From: an uncultured Pseudohongiella sp. | GTDB taxonomy: Bacteria; Pseudomonadota; Gammaproteobacteria; Pseudomonadales; Pseudohongiellaceae | Direction: 5' to 3' | Assembly: GCA_902531515.1 (NCBI GenBank) | Contig: CACAEJ010000004.1 | Coordinates: 1 to 64,000 of the forward strand | DNA: 64,000 nucleotides | Shown here: piece after piece, positions 35,769-45,579 of the stretch | Layout of the letters: the number at the start of each line of letters is the position of its first letter | How positions within the stretch are numbered: position 1 is the stretch's first letter | Program-made: the position numbers and the translations under genes | Notes under the pieces: generated by a model | What the model was told of the DNA's origin: nothing | Databases searched by the model: none | Seen by the model: the letters and a program-made list of their open reading frames with translations, nothing else

Positions 35769-36998
35769 ATGATTATAAAATCACCTAGGGATAACTACGA
35801 TATCGTAATAGTTGGTGGTGGAATGGTCGGTGGGACCTTTGCTGTTACTTTAAGTGAGACTTTAAAAGATAAGGGTCTTAAAATTCTTGTAGTCGAGACC
35901 AATGCACCTTTAACTAGAAAACAGAGTCAGGTGGGTTTTGATTCTCGCTCTACTGCGCTTTCATTCGGATCAAAAAAGATACTGAATGATTCATCAATCT
36001 GGTTAGAAGTTGGCAAAAAAGCTGAACCTATTCGGAATATCATCGTTTCAGATAAGGGAAGGTTTGGTAGGACAAAAATTTCCAGTGAAGAGCAAAATCT
36101 CGAAGCTCTTGGATTTGTAGTGGAGAACAAGGATTTAGTATTGACTTTAAATAACAGATTGAGCTCCTCACGGACAATCGACTATTTTACAGAGGCCAAA
36201 ATATCTAGTGTTTCTCCTCGAGCGAATGGTATGAAATTTGACATTAGTACTGATGAAAGTAGCTGGTCTGTTTCTTCGGCGCTATTGGTATTAGCGGAGG
36301 GCGGGAGGTCATCGGTTTGTGAAAAGCTAGGTATTGCGAGGACTCACCAAGACTACAAGCAGCACGCTATAGTGACCAATGTGGCTTTCGAAAACGGTCA
36401 TGCGGGTAACGCATTTGAGAGATTCACTGATACCGGCCCGCTTGCGGTTTTACCTCTGCGTAAATTCAAAACAGAAAATAGATGCTCGGTAGTTTGGTCG
36501 GTTAACTATCATGAGAGTGATCATATTCTTACCTTAAATCAAGAAGCGTTGCGAAATAAATTACAGGATTCGTTTGGCCATCGGCTCGGAAGAATAGTAA
36601 AAGTTGGCAAGTTGGATTGTTTCCCTTTGAGACTATCAGTAGCGCGAGAGCAGATTAGACCTGGCATAGTTCTGCTCGGAAACGTCGCACATACGCTTCA
36701 TCCAGTAGCTGGTCAAGGCATGAACCTAGCTTTGAGGGACATGGAAGCGCTTGTCAAAAGCATAGGGAAGGGAATTGAAGAGGGCTCGAGTTGCGGGGAT
36801 ATGCGTGTACTCCAACGTTACTTAGAAAAACAGGCAGATGATCATTATGAAATTATCATGCTTACTGACAGACTAGTATCGCTTTTTTCTAGTAGCGCTA
36901 CGACAAATGTGATGGCAAGAAAATTCGGCTTACTGTCTTTAGAATTGTTTCCTTCGCTCAGGAAAACTTTCGCAAGAAAAGCTATGGGTCTCGTTTGA
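35769..36998 (+). CDS. ubiH: 2-octaprenyl-6-methoxyphenol hydroxylase UbiH
   Basis: A 409-residue flavin monooxygenase of ubiquinone biosynthesis. The FAD motif is VIVGGGMVGGTFAV (about residues 13-26). The second FAD motif reads GNVAHTLHPVAGQGMNLALRD (about 307-327); Gly-Asn at its start, in place of Gly-Asp, is the usual UbiH form and separates it from UbiI. GFDSRSTALSFGSKKIL near residue 56 is also UbiH-like. Membrane-associated in the Ubi metabolon. Behind pepP and two genes before ubiI, though two genes on the other strand intervene. Confidence 0.88.
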   Translation: MIIKSPRDNYDIVIVGGGMVGGTFAVTLSETLKDKGLKILVVETNAPLTRKQSQVGFDSRSTALSFGSKKILNDSSIWLEVGKKAEPIRNIIVSDKGRFGRTKISSEEQNLEALGFVVENKDLVLTLNNRLSSSRTIDYFTEAKISSVSPRANGMKFDISTDESSWSVSSALLVLAEGGRSSVCEKLGIARTHQDYKQHAIVTNVAFENGHAGNAFERFTDTGPLAVLPLRKFKTENRCSVVWSVNYHESDHILTLNQEALRNKLQDSFGHRLGRIVKVGKLDCFPLRLSVAREQIRPGIVLLGNVAHTLHPVAGQGMNLALRDMEALVKSIGKGIEEGSSCGDMRVLQRYLEKQADDHYEIIMLTDRLVSLFSSSATTNVMARKFGLLSLELFPSLRKTFARKAMGLV

Positions 36999-37004
36999 AG
37001 AATC

Positions 37005-37412
37005 CTACTCTACGATGCTGCGTATTTTCTCGACACGTCTTCTGTTCGCTCCGAGGTCAGTGTAACCGATCCGTGATGCAGATCTTACGTGACTTATATT
37101 CTTAAGTTCATTGTAAAGGAATTCGACATCGTCCACATAACCCATAAAGCGGCTTTTGAATTCTGCTCGTATATAATTATCAGATCGATCAACTATGTTT
37201 GCATTATTAAGAGAAGCCAGTGTTTTTTCTATTTTTTCAAGGTCCGCCTTGATAGGTTTTATTAAATGAGGCGCTTTGGTGTCAAAACTTGATACGCAAT
37301 TGGGGGAATTTGGACAAGGTGCTAATTTATTTTCATAAACTCCGAGATTTTCTGGAGTGTCTCCAGCACATGAGTGCAGAAATGGTAGAATCGAAAGTAA
37401 AAGTTTTTTCAT
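37005..37412 (-). CDS. DUF1499 domain lipoprotein
   Basis: A 135-residue DUF1499 protein. The signal peptide ends in a Cys (FLHSC at residue 15) and may be a lipobox, though His-Ser before the Cys is a weak fit. The family pattern CPNSPNCVSSFD (about residues 33-44) is clear, followed by RAEFKSRFMGYVDDVEFLY. Function is unknown; in plants and bacteria the domain occurs in proteins linked to membranes. It lies downstream of the MaoC gene (35 bases) in a minus-strand pair inserted between ubiH and ubiI. Confidence 0.85.
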   Translation of the reverse strand: MKKLLLSILPFLHSCAGDTPENLGVYENKLAPCPNSPNCVSSFDTKAPHLIKPIKADLEKIEKTLASLNNANIVDRSDNYIRAEFKSRFMGYVDDVEFLYNELKNISHVRSASRIGYTDLGANRRRVEKIRSIVE

Positions 37413-37447
37413 AATTCAGCGAAAAGTGCTATTAAATTTTTGATTTT

Positions 37448-37912
37448 TCACTGAACAACGGTCATTCCCAACCATTCAGCAATTAAAGCAGGCTTTTCGT
37501 CCCCTTCTATTTCCACAGTTACGTTATGTTTTAGCAAGTAGTGCTTGGGTTTCTTCTCCTCTGCACTAATTAGTTGAAATCGCGCTCTGATTTTACTGTT
37601 TACCTTAACCGGACTGACGAAACGTACTTTGTCTAGTCCGTAATTAATGCCCATTATGCCATTTTCTAGTTTAATACCTCCGCTCATCGAACTAAGCTTG
37701 CTCAGGAGAGAAAGTGTTAGAAAGCCATGAGCAATAGTAGCGCCGAAAGGTGTTTCAGCGGCCCGATCTTCATCAACATGGATATACTGAAAGTCCCCTG
37801 TTGCATCTGCAAATTTGTTTATTTGATCTTGGTTTATTTCAATCCAGTCTGTGAGACCAACCTCTTTGCCTAAAAAACCTTTTAAGTCCTTGACGTTCAC
37901 CTTGTTAGTCAT
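37448..37912 (-). CDS. MaoC-like (R)-specific enoyl-CoA hydratase
   Basis: A 154-residue hotdog-fold hydratase. The catalytic pair is Asp40 and His45 in ATGDFQYIHVDEDRA, the signature of R-hydratases such as PhaJ and MaoC, with FGATIAHGFLTLSLLSKL following. It hydrates trans-2-enoyl-CoA to (R)-3-hydroxyacyl-CoA in fatty-acid metabolism or PHA supply. First gene of a two-gene unit with the DUF1499 lipoprotein gene. Confidence 0.9.
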   Translation of the reverse strand: MTNKVNVKDLKGFLGKEVGLTDWIEINQDQINKFADATGDFQYIHVDEDRAAETPFGATIAHGFLTLSLLSKLSSMSGGIKLENGIMGINYGLDKVRFVSPVKVNSKIRARFQLISAEEKKPKHYLLKHNVTVEIEGDEKPALIAEWLGMTVVQ

Positions 37913-38028
37913 TATTTAACCTTGAAGTTGATTGTTAAAAATTTGCTGAAGATATTATCAGTAAAGAACTCTTTGAGGAATATAACTAATCTAGTTTGAT
38001 TTACGATTAGACATTATAATCCAATAGT

Positions 38029-39261
38029 ATGAAGCCAAGTAAAAAGAATGACTTCGATGTAATTGTTGTGGGTGCTGGAATGGTCGGACTGACAGTAGCT
38101 AGTCTGCTCCAAGATAGTCAACTTCGAGTCGCCTTGGTTGACAAAAATCAAGTCCCCACGGAAACCAAAGCTGACGAACATGATCAAATGAAGTTTGATG
38201 CAAGGGTCAGCGCGTTAAACGCATCGTCGAGAGAGATTTTCATGCAGCTTGGCGTTTGGAATTTGATTGAGAAAGAACGGCACTGTGACTTTCACAAGAT
38301 GCATGTGTGGGATGCCGATGGTACTGGCAGTATTATGTTTTCTGCTGATGACTTGGCAGTTCCCAGATTGGGAACCATTGTAGAGAACTCCCTTGTTGTC
38401 GATGCTCTCATGCAGCACCTAAAGTGGAAAGGCGATGTTGAGCTTTTCTGTCCTTGCTCAGTTACCTCTCTAAACGAATTTGACGACTGGATAACTTTAA
38501 ATACTGCAGAGCGCCGAGTTTTGCGAGCAAAGCTTGTCATCGCTGCCGATGGCGCGAATTCTAAAATTCGTGAATTTTCAAAATTTAGAGTTCGGGAATG
38601 GGAATATAATCATCATGCTATCGTGGCAACGGTCAGAACCGAAATGCCTCATCAGAAGACCGCTTTGCAACGGTTTATGCCGACGGGACCGATAGCACTT
38701 TTACCTCTGTCTTCTGACGCTGGGGTTGGGTGTCAAGAATACAGCAGCATCGTTTGGTCTGCGGAGCCGTCTTACGCTCAAAGCCTCATAAATTTGTCTG
38801 ATAAAGACTTTTGTCGTGAGTTAACTAAATGCTCTGAGGCGAGTTTTGGGGAGGTAACTTATTGTGGTCCACGTTATTTATTCCCACTTAGACAGCGACA
38901 TTCTGTGAACTACTCAAAAAGTCGAGTTGTACTTGTTGGAGATGCTGCGCACAGTATCCATCCGCTCGCAGGGCAGGGCGTAAATCTGGGTCTGCTTGAC
39001 GCGGAAGCCTTGAGTAAAGAGATTAAAAGAGGTCTGAGTGCGGGAAGAGAGGTATCCGACCCAGTCATAATGAATAGATATCAAAGGGCAAGAAAAGTCG
39101 ATAATCTGGGTATGATGGCTTTGATGGAGGGGTTCAAGCGTGTTTTTGAGGCAGATACTTTGGCTGTTCGATGGCTGAGAAATTTTGGTATGAGCAGCAT
39201 AAATGACTTGAGATCCGTGAAAAAATTTTTAGCTCGACGGGCTATGGGCTTGGACTCCTGA
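38029..39261 (+). CDS. ubiI: Ubiquinone C5-hydroxylase UbiI (VisC family)
   Basis: A 410-residue FAD monooxygenase paralogous to the UbiH protein in this window. FAD motifs are VIVVGAGMVGLTVASLL (about 11-27) and GDAAHSIHPLAGQGVNLGLLDAEAL (about 304-328). The segment FDARVSALNASSREIFMQLGVW and the following HKMHVWDADGTGSIMFSADD match UbiI/VisC closely. UbiF, the third homologue, is the alternative. It is the second ubi hydroxylase here, with the same orientation as ubiH but separated by the MaoC/DUF1499 pair and with its own promoter region. Confidence 0.85.
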   Translation: MKPSKKNDFDVIVVGAGMVGLTVASLLQDSQLRVALVDKNQVPTETKADEHDQMKFDARVSALNASSREIFMQLGVWNLIEKERHCDFHKMHVWDADGTGSIMFSADDLAVPRLGTIVENSLVVDALMQHLKWKGDVELFCPCSVTSLNEFDDWITLNTAERRVLRAKLVIAADGANSKIREFSKFRVREWEYNHHAIVATVRTEMPHQKTALQRFMPTGPIALLPLSSDAGVGCQEYSSIVWSAEPSYAQSLINLSDKDFCRELTKCSEASFGEVTYCGPRYLFPLRQRHSVNYSKSRVVLVGDAAHSIHPLAGQGVNLGLLDAEALSKEIKRGLSAGREVSDPVIMNRYQRARKVDNLGMMALMEGFKRVFEADTLAVRWLRNFGMSSINDLRSVKKFLARRAMGLDS

Positions 39262-39497
39262 GGCGCTTGTAAACTTCCGATGGGCAGAGCATTCTATAGT
39301 GACAGATTGCTGTCTTTATAGGCTCTGTTTTACCGAATGCAAAATCCCTTGAATTTCAGAAGTCTAGCCAATTAAAAGTCAAAATCCCTATATTTTAGAT
39401 ATTCTTATGAAGATTTCTTAAAGCCAGTCGATACTAATGTCTGCAGCGTATTAGGGCTATAGGCTAGGGCATTAGATACGAAAGGAGTAGCATTAGA

Positions 39498-39686
39498 ATG
39501 GCGAAGGACACTGAATTTCCCTTTGACTTAGATCTAAGTAATTTAGACACTGGCAGCATTACTAATATATTAAACGATATAGACCAGCATATGCCTTTCA
39601 TGGAGAGTGAGAGGGATAAGACACAACTTCTGCAAGTAAAAAAATTTTTTGAAGAAGAACTTAAGATGATAAACCGGCTGCACTAG
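39498..39686 (+). CDS. Small acidic protein of unknown function
   Basis: A 62-residue reading frame with a good ribosome site (AAAGGAGTAG, 8 bases before the ATG). The protein is acidic and mostly polar: FPFDLDLSNLDTGSITNI then a helical MESERDKTQLLQVKKFFEEEL. No cysteine, signal or membrane segment. Not a family I recognise. It stands alone between ubiI and the ABC exporter, with more than 180 non-coding bases on each side. Confidence 0.55.
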   Translation: MAKDTEFPFDLDLSNLDTGSITNILNDIDQHMPFMESERDKTQLLQVKKFFEEELKMINRLH

Positions 39687-39869
39687 CGATTCCCTCTCTT
39701 TGCATTTTTCTTCCTGCGAAGTAGTTTACAAGTAAAATCCCATCATTTGGCGTTAAAAGTTCAATCGAATCTATCTGGCTTTATAATATGCCTGCTGCCG
39801 GACTATTGGTTTCAGTGGCTATAGAGAGAATTTGGATGAATAGGAGAGGATAAAATTCCTGACAATTCT

Positions 39870-41672
39870 GTGCATAAGTTTTTTTCAGCGTTTCAGCATA
39901 GTAGTCTCGCAATCCGACTAGTTTGGGATACTAGTCGATCTCTCACGTTGATCATGGCGATATCCACAGTAGTAGCCGGCGTTACACCGGCTGCAATCGC
40001 TTCGGTAGGGGGGTTGTTTGTGGATGCTGTAGCAAATTTACTCCAGCAAACCGGAGTGGATTTTTCCAGTTTTCGTCAAGAAATACTTAAGTACGTTTTA
40101 ATTGAACTAGGATTGGTGCTCTTATTAACTGGGTCTCAAAGATTGAATATGGTATGTCAATCTATCTTGCGTGCCTTACTTGGTAATAAGATTAGCATGA
40201 TGATCCTTCAAAAAGCTTTGACGTTAGAGCTTGCACATTTTGAAGATTCTGAGTACTACGACAAATTAATACGGGCACGACGAGAAGCATCGAGTAGACC
40301 CCTCTCCTTGATAATCAAAACATTTGACCTTTTGAGAGACACAATTGCTTTAGCGACAATTGGAGTTTTTCTAATTCAATTCTCTGTATGGGCTGCCACG
40401 TTACTGCTAGTTTCAGGTATTCCAGCGTTTATTGCTGAAACCAGTTTTTCCGGAGAGGCTTTTCGGAATCAAAAACGCCGCTCGGCGGAACGACGATTAC
40501 AGGTCTATCTTGAGATGGTTTTAACACGCGAAGATGGAGCAAAAGAAGTAAAACTTTTCCAGCTTGGTAAACATTTTTTAAAACGTTACATTGAGATTTT
40601 TAATCGCATATATCGGGAAGATAGGAGTTTGGTTATAAGAAGGGCATTCTGGGGTTACGCGCTCGGACTGCTGGCAAGCATTGCACTCTACTTCGCTTAT
40701 GGCTGGGTGGGGGTTGCTGCTATTGCAGGCACCATAACTATTGGACAAATGACGATGTATATTGCTCAGTTTAGGCTCGGACAAAGCGCTGCCACCACAA
40801 GTCTGACCGCAATAAATGGAATGTATGAAGATAACCTTTATCTTTCAAACCTTTCGGAATACCTAGATCATGAAGTACCAGAGGGTAGTGGTGATCGCGT
40901 ACATGGCCCATATCCTGAAAATGGTATTCGATTTGAAAATGTAAGTTTCCTGTATCCTGGTTCAGAAAGGCCTGCTTTGGAAAATGTATCGCTTCATATA
41001 AAACCGGGCGAGTCTCTGGCAATCGTAGGTGGAAATGGCAGCGGTAAGACTACCCTGATTAAGTTGTTGACCCGTTTGTATAAACCGAGTAGTGGAAGAA
41101 TTCTTCTTGAGGGTCTGGATCTTGATCAGTGGGATATCAATGTATTACGAAATAAAATAGGAGTGATTTTTCAAGATTTCAATCGCTATCAGTTGGTCGT
41201 GGGAGAGAATATTGGTATTGGAGAAGTAGGGGATAGTGCGAATCAAGAGCTCATAGGGGAGGCGGCTAAAAAAGGAATGGCGCACTCTTTTATAAAAGAT
41301 CTACCTGACGCCTATAATACTCAACTTGGTTCTTGGTTTAAGGATGGTAAAGAACTTTCTGGAGGAGAATGGCAGAAAATAGCATTATCGAGAGTATTCA
41401 TGAGAAAGAATGCCGACATCCTAGTGCTTGATGAACCCACGGCCGCTTTAGACGCGAGGGCTGAGGCTGAAATATTTTCTCATTTTCGTAAGTTAACCGA
41501 TAATAGGATTTCTATAGTTATTTCACACCGCTTTTCTACTGTTCGGATGGCAGATCACATAATTGTTTTTGAAAAGGGTAAGGTGGTGGAAGAGGGAAGC
41601 CACCTAGAACTTATGAGTCAAGACGGTATTTATGCAACTTTATTTGAACTTCAGGCACAAGGTTATAAATAG
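39870..41672 (+). CDS. ABC exporter, fused permease and ATPase
   Basis: A 600-residue half-transporter: six membrane helices in residues 20-320, then an ATPase domain. Walker A is GGNGSGKTTL near residue 388, Q-loop VIFQDFNRY, signature LSGGEWQKIALSR, Walker B DILVLDEPTAALD and H-loop ISHRFSTV. The exporter type is that found for peptides, lipids and drugs; AHFEDSEYYDKLIRARREASSRP resembles exporters of small peptides. No cargo or maturation gene is near. Its start is GTG at 39870 and the GGAGAGG sequence lies unusually far upstream (about 20 bases), so the true start is uncertain. Confidence 0.88.
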   Translation: MHKFFSAFQHSSLAIRLVWDTSRSLTLIMAISTVVAGVTPAAIASVGGLFVDAVANLLQQTGVDFSSFRQEILKYVLIELGLVLLLTGSQRLNMVCQSILRALLGNKISMMILQKALTLELAHFEDSEYYDKLIRARREASSRPLSLIIKTFDLLRDTIALATIGVFLIQFSVWAATLLLVSGIPAFIAETSFSGEAFRNQKRRSAERRLQVYLEMVLTREDGAKEVKLFQLGKHFLKRYIEIFNRIYREDRSLVIRRAFWGYALGLLASIALYFAYGWVGVAAIAGTITIGQMTMYIAQFRLGQSAATTSLTAINGMYEDNLYLSNLSEYLDHEVPEGSGDRVHGPYPENGIRFENVSFLYPGSERPALENVSLHIKPGESLAIVGGNGSGKTTLIKLLTRLYKPSSGRILLEGLDLDQWDINVLRNKIGVIFQDFNRYQLVVGENIGIGEVGDSANQELIGEAAKKGMAHSFIKDLPDAYNTQLGSWFKDGKELSGGEWQKIALSRVFMRKNADILVLDEPTAALDARAEAEIFSHFRKLTDNRISIVISHRFSTVRMADHIIVFEKGKVVEEGSHLELMSQDGIYATLFELQAQGYK

Positions 41673-41756
41673 TATCCGTAGAATACCCTTGTAACTTGAA
41701 TGCCTGTTTGGACTAGAGTAGGTTTGTAATTGGGTTGCATAAGAATTAAGGAAGCG

Positions 41757-42107
41757 ATGACTAATAATAAATTTAAGGATCACCGCTCAGGCGATAAAAG
41801 AGATTATGAAACTAATCGCGCTCTGGCTATTCGACAACTTCTTCGAGCACGCACCAGGCTGATGGTTTGCTTTTGGACATTGCCTGTTTACGTCTTGATA
41901 GTATGGGCATTGCTTTCTAACCGACAGCCAATAGATTTATTCATGTTTTTTTACTTTAGTCTTTGTGCTGGTTTTTGGATAGATATGGTCAGGCGCAGGT
42001 GCCCTGCTTGCTCAAAGCAATTTTACGTCAAGTCAATTGTTCTAAATTTAAGAACTAAAAAGTGTGTTCATTGCAGTTTAGGTATGGATAATAATTTCCA
42101 AGAGTAG
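41757..42107 (+). CDS. Membrane protein with C-terminal zinc ribbon, unknown function
   Basis: A 116-residue protein. The ATG at 41757, preceded by AAGGAAGCG, is favoured over a TTG at 41730. Two membrane helices (about residues 40-60 and 66-84) are followed by two CxxC pairs (CPAC and CVHC, about residues 91-108) that likely form a zinc ribbon. No known family. It lies 84 bases after the ABC exporter on the same strand, possibly co-transcribed. Confidence 0.65.
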   Translation: MTNNKFKDHRSGDKRDYETNRALAIRQLLRARTRLMVCFWTLPVYVLIVWALLSNRQPIDLFMFFYFSLCAGFWIDMVRRRCPACSKQFYVKSIVLNLRTKKCVHCSLGMDNNFQE

Positions 42108-42159
42108 CAGCAGCTACCATAGAGTAGTTCTGAAGCAGAATTAAAATTAGGGGTATCGA

Positions 42160-44076
42160 ATGTCGAAAGGCGAAGTGAGCGAATTTGAGAAAGCCTACAC
42201 GGAATCAATACAAAATCCGGAAAAATTCTGGTTTTCGGCATCGCAAGAAATTGATTGGTTTAAATCACCCACAAGAATCTTAGATGTTGATGTCGCACCT
42301 CACGGGCAATGGTTCGTGGATGGAGAGTTGAATACTTGTCATAACGCATTGGATCGACATATTAGTGCCGGACGAGGAGATAATACTGCTCTCATTTACG
42401 ATAGCCCGGTAACCTCGAAGATAAAGAAATTCTCATTTACAGAGTTACGAGATGAAGTAGCTTTGTGCGCTGGCGCGCTAAACCAATTGGGTATTGTTAA
42501 AGGCGACAGGGTTATTATCTACATGCCGATGATTCCCGAAACAATTATCGCGATGCTTGCTTGTGCCCGTATTGGAGCGATTCATGGTGTCGTGTTCGGT
42601 GGATTTGCTTCTACTGAGCTTGCCGTCCGTATAGATGATGCTAGACCAAAAGCAATAATATCGGCGTCATGTGGTATAGAGGTTAATCGAATTATCTCCT
42701 ATATGCCTTTGCTAAATGAAGCTATTGATATCGCAAAGCATAAGCCCGGGAATGTGGTTGTGGTCCAAAGACCCGAACTTAAATCAGAACTCAAAAATGA
42801 TAGAGATTTGAGCTGGGAAGATGCTCTAGAGTCTGCAACGCCAGCGGAATGTGTATCGCTAAAATCAACAGACCCTTTGTATATTCTCTATACATCTGGG
42901 ACAACTGGACTTCCAAAGGGAGTGGTGCGAGACAATGGTGGGCATGCCGTTGCTCTGAATTATACAATGAAAGCAATTTATGATGTCGATGTTGGTGATG
43001 TGTATTGGGCCGCTTCGGATGTTGGCTGGGTCGTCGGGCATTCCTACATAGTGTATGGCCCTTTGTTGAGAGGATGCACAACCGTTCTGTATGAGGGAAA
43101 ACCTGTTGGTACCCCAGATGCGGGAGCCTTTTGGAGAGTAATTTCAGATCATAAGGTGAAAGCTTTTTTTACAGCGCCAACAGCGTTTAGGGCAATTAAA
43201 AAGGAAGATCCAAATGCCAGTTTTATCAAAAAGTATGACCTAAGCCATTTTGCATTACTATTTCTTGCAGGCGAAAGGACTGATCCAGATACTTTAGAAT
43301 GGGCTCAGGAAAAACTCCAGAGACCTGTTATCGATCACTGGTGGCAAACAGAAACGGGCTGGTCTATCGCAGCCAATTGTGCGGGTTATGGTCTTTGTCC
43401 AATCAAACCTGGGTCGCCGACCCTTCCAGCTCCAGGATGGCAATTAGATGTGCTAAACGAGAAATGCGAACCTTTACCAAGTGGTGAGGTTGGAGCTCTC
43501 TGCGGAAAATTACCAATGCCCCCTGGTTCAATGCTTACTCTTTGGGAAGCACCAGAGAGATTTATCACAAGTTATTTTGCTGAGTATCCTGGCTACTATA
43601 AAACGGCTGATGCTGGCTACATTGATGACGATGGTTATGTCTTTGTGATGAGTAGAACCGACGATATCATTAACGTTGCGGGTCATCGTTTGTCTACGGG
43701 AGGGATGGAGGAAGTTCTTTCTTGTCATAACGACGTTGCTGAGTGCGCTGTGATAGGTGTTTCGGATTCTTTGAAAGGACAGATCCCTGTCGGATTAATC
43801 GTTCTCACGGTGGGCGCAGAGAAAGAACACTCTGAAATTATCGACGAGTGTATTCAGCTGGTTCGGGAAAAAATAGGACCAGTTGCCTCTTTTAAAAAAG
43901 CCGCTATAGTATCCAACTTGCCTAAAACTAGGTCTGGAAAGATACTTCGTGGAACCATGCAAAAAATAGCGGATAATGAGGACTTTCGAATCCCGGCAAC
44001 CATCGAAGATGTCTCTGTTCTAGAGCAAGTTGATTTGGTCCTTCAGGGGATCGGTTTATCTAACTCTAGGGTTTAA
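42160..44076 (+). CDS. prpE: Propionyl-CoA synthetase PrpE
   Basis: A 638-residue AMP-forming acyl-CoA synthetase of the PrpE/AcsA group. It starts with the acetyl-CoA-synthetase N-terminal region (YTESIQNPEKFWFSASQEIDWFKSP). The ATP-binding loop is YTSGTTGLPKGVVRDNGGH near residue 243, in which RDNGGH is the PrpE form. DHWWQTETGW (about 392) is the acyl-adenylate site and the catalytic lysine is in TRSGKILRGTM near residue 593. Acyl specificity (propionate versus acetate) is inferred. No prp methylcitrate genes are near. AGGGG precedes the ATG. Convergent with gltD, 4 bases apart. Confidence 0.88.
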   Translation: MSKGEVSEFEKAYTESIQNPEKFWFSASQEIDWFKSPTRILDVDVAPHGQWFVDGELNTCHNALDRHISAGRGDNTALIYDSPVTSKIKKFSFTELRDEVALCAGALNQLGIVKGDRVIIYMPMIPETIIAMLACARIGAIHGVVFGGFASTELAVRIDDARPKAIISASCGIEVNRIISYMPLLNEAIDIAKHKPGNVVVVQRPELKSELKNDRDLSWEDALESATPAECVSLKSTDPLYILYTSGTTGLPKGVVRDNGGHAVALNYTMKAIYDVDVGDVYWAASDVGWVVGHSYIVYGPLLRGCTTVLYEGKPVGTPDAGAFWRVISDHKVKAFFTAPTAFRAIKKEDPNASFIKKYDLSHFALLFLAGERTDPDTLEWAQEKLQRPVIDHWWQTETGWSIAANCAGYGLCPIKPGSPTLPAPGWQLDVLNEKCEPLPSGEVGALCGKLPMPPGSMLTLWEAPERFITSYFAEYPGYYKTADAGYIDDDGYVFVMSRTDDIINVAGHRLSTGGMEEVLSCHNDVAECAVIGVSDSLKGQIPVGLIVLTVGAEKEHSEIIDECIQLVREKIGPVASFKKAAIVSNLPKTRSGKILRGTMQKIADNEDFRIPATIEDVSVLEQVDLVLQGIGLSNSRV

Positions 44077-44080
44077 TGAG

Positions 44081-45517
44081 TTAATTCTGTAGGAATTCGT
44101 GGATTTTCTCTGCGACTTGTCTGCCCTCATCAATCGCTCTTACAACTAGTGATTGACCGCTACGACAGTCTCCTGCGGCAAAAATCTTTTCGTGAGAAGT
44201 CTGAAAACAACCATAGTCTGCTTGATAGTTTGATCTTTGATCTAAAGCTATATTCAGACCTTCGAAGACGTAATGTTCTGGTCCTAAGAAACCCATCGAC
44301 AAAAAGATTAGGTCTGCGTCCCAAAAACGAATAGTTCCGGGTATTTCATTGAACTCATTGTCAACGTCGATAGTATTAATCCCGAGTAACTGGCCCTGAT
44401 TGTCTCTGACAAACTCTTTGCCCGAAATAGAGTAAGCGCGCGGGTCTTTTCCATAGCGGGCGGCAGCTTCTTCATGGCCGTAATCGACTCGAAAAATTGT
44501 TGGCCATGTCGGCCACGGATTATTTTTAGCCCGATCGACAGGAGGCTTTGGTGCAATTTCAAAATTGACTAGGGATCTGCAATTATGCCGTAGGGAAGTT
44601 CCAATGCAATCGGTTCCTGTATCTCCACCGCCGATAACTATTACCTTCTTGTCATTTGCATCGATGAATTGTCCATCGGTCAATTCCGAATCGAGCAAAC
44701 TTTTAGTATTCTTTAAAAGGAAGTCCATCGCAAAGTGCACGCCATCCCCTTTTCTCCCAGGTATATTTAAGTCCCTTGGTATAGTCGCACCTGTAGTGAG
44801 GAGAATACAGTCATGGGTGTTAAGTAATTCATTTATAGAGAGCGAGTAAGGGCCTGATCCTCCCACGTCAGTTTGTGTAAAAAAATTTATCCCCTCTTCC
44901 TTTAATATATTTACCCGCCTGTTCACTACTGTTTTATCCAGCTTCATATTTGGGATCCCATACATCAATAATCCTCCTATACGATCATCCCTTTCGTATA
45001 CGGTGATATTGTGTCCGAGAGAATTGAGTTGAGCTGCTGCCGCCAGACCTGCTGGACCTGAGCCAACTATTGCGACTTTCTTCTTTGACCTTGTTTTGGG
45101 CGGATTTGCTACTACCCAACCTTCTTCAAAACCTTTATCTGCTATTGCACATTCAATATTTTTTATCGTGACAGGTGGCTCATGAATCCCCAATACACAA
45201 GAACCTTCGCAGGGAGCTGGGCAAACTCTACCGGTGAATTCTGGGAAATTATTTGTTTTATGGAGTCTATCCAGAGCCTCTCGCCACCTTTTGTTGTATA
45301 CGAGGTCGTTCCACTCAGGAATAAGGTTATAAACAGGACAACCATTACCAGACTGACAAAAGGGTACGCCACAATCCATGCATCTCGCCCCTTGAATGGA
45401 CAAATGCTCTTGTTCATGTTCCGTATATATTTCTTTGAAGTCGATAAGGCGCTCAACCGCATCTCTGTACGGCTCGGTTTTGCGTTCAAATTCTTTAAAT
45501 CCGGTTGGCTTTCCCAT
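44081..45517 (-). CDS. gltD: Glutamate synthase small (beta) subunit GltD
   Basis: A 478-residue flavoprotein that feeds NADPH electrons to the large subunit. The N-terminal iron-sulfur part has [19 protein letters not shown] and [12 protein letters not shown], holding the two [4Fe-4S] clusters. FAD-binding reads [17 protein letters not shown] near residue 150 and NADPH-binding [15 protein letters not shown] near 290. C-terminal [21 protein letters not shown] completes the FAD site. It follows gltB by 62 bases and is transcribed with it. Confidence 0.96.
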   Translation of the reverse strand: MGKPTGFKEFERKTEPYRDAVERLIDFKEIYTEHEQEHLSIQGARCMDCGVPFCQSGNGCPVYNLIPEWNDLVYNKRWREALDRLHKTNNFPEFTGRVCPAPCEGSCVLGIHEPPVTIKNIECAIADKGFEEGWVVANPPKTRSKKKVAIVGSGPAGLAAAAQLNSLGHNITVYERDDRIGGLLMYGIPNMKLDKTVVNRRVNILKEEGINFFTQTDVGGSGPYSLSINELLNTHDCILLTTGATIPRDLNIPGRKGDGVHFAMDFLLKNTKSLLDSELTDGQFIDANDKKVIVIGGGDTGTDCIGTSLRHNCRSLVNFEIAPKPPVDRAKNNPWPTWPTIFRVDYGHEEAAARYGKDPRAYSISGKEFVRDNQGQLLGINTIDVDNEFNEIPGTIRFWDADLIFLSMGFLGPEHYVFEGLNIALDQRSNYQADYGCFQTSHEKIFAAGDCRSGQSLVVRAIDEGRQVAEKIHEFLQN

Positions 45518-45579
45518 GTTATTTGCTTATGAACACTTAAATCGTTTCGTCCTTAGGTAATAATCAACAGAAATAATTA

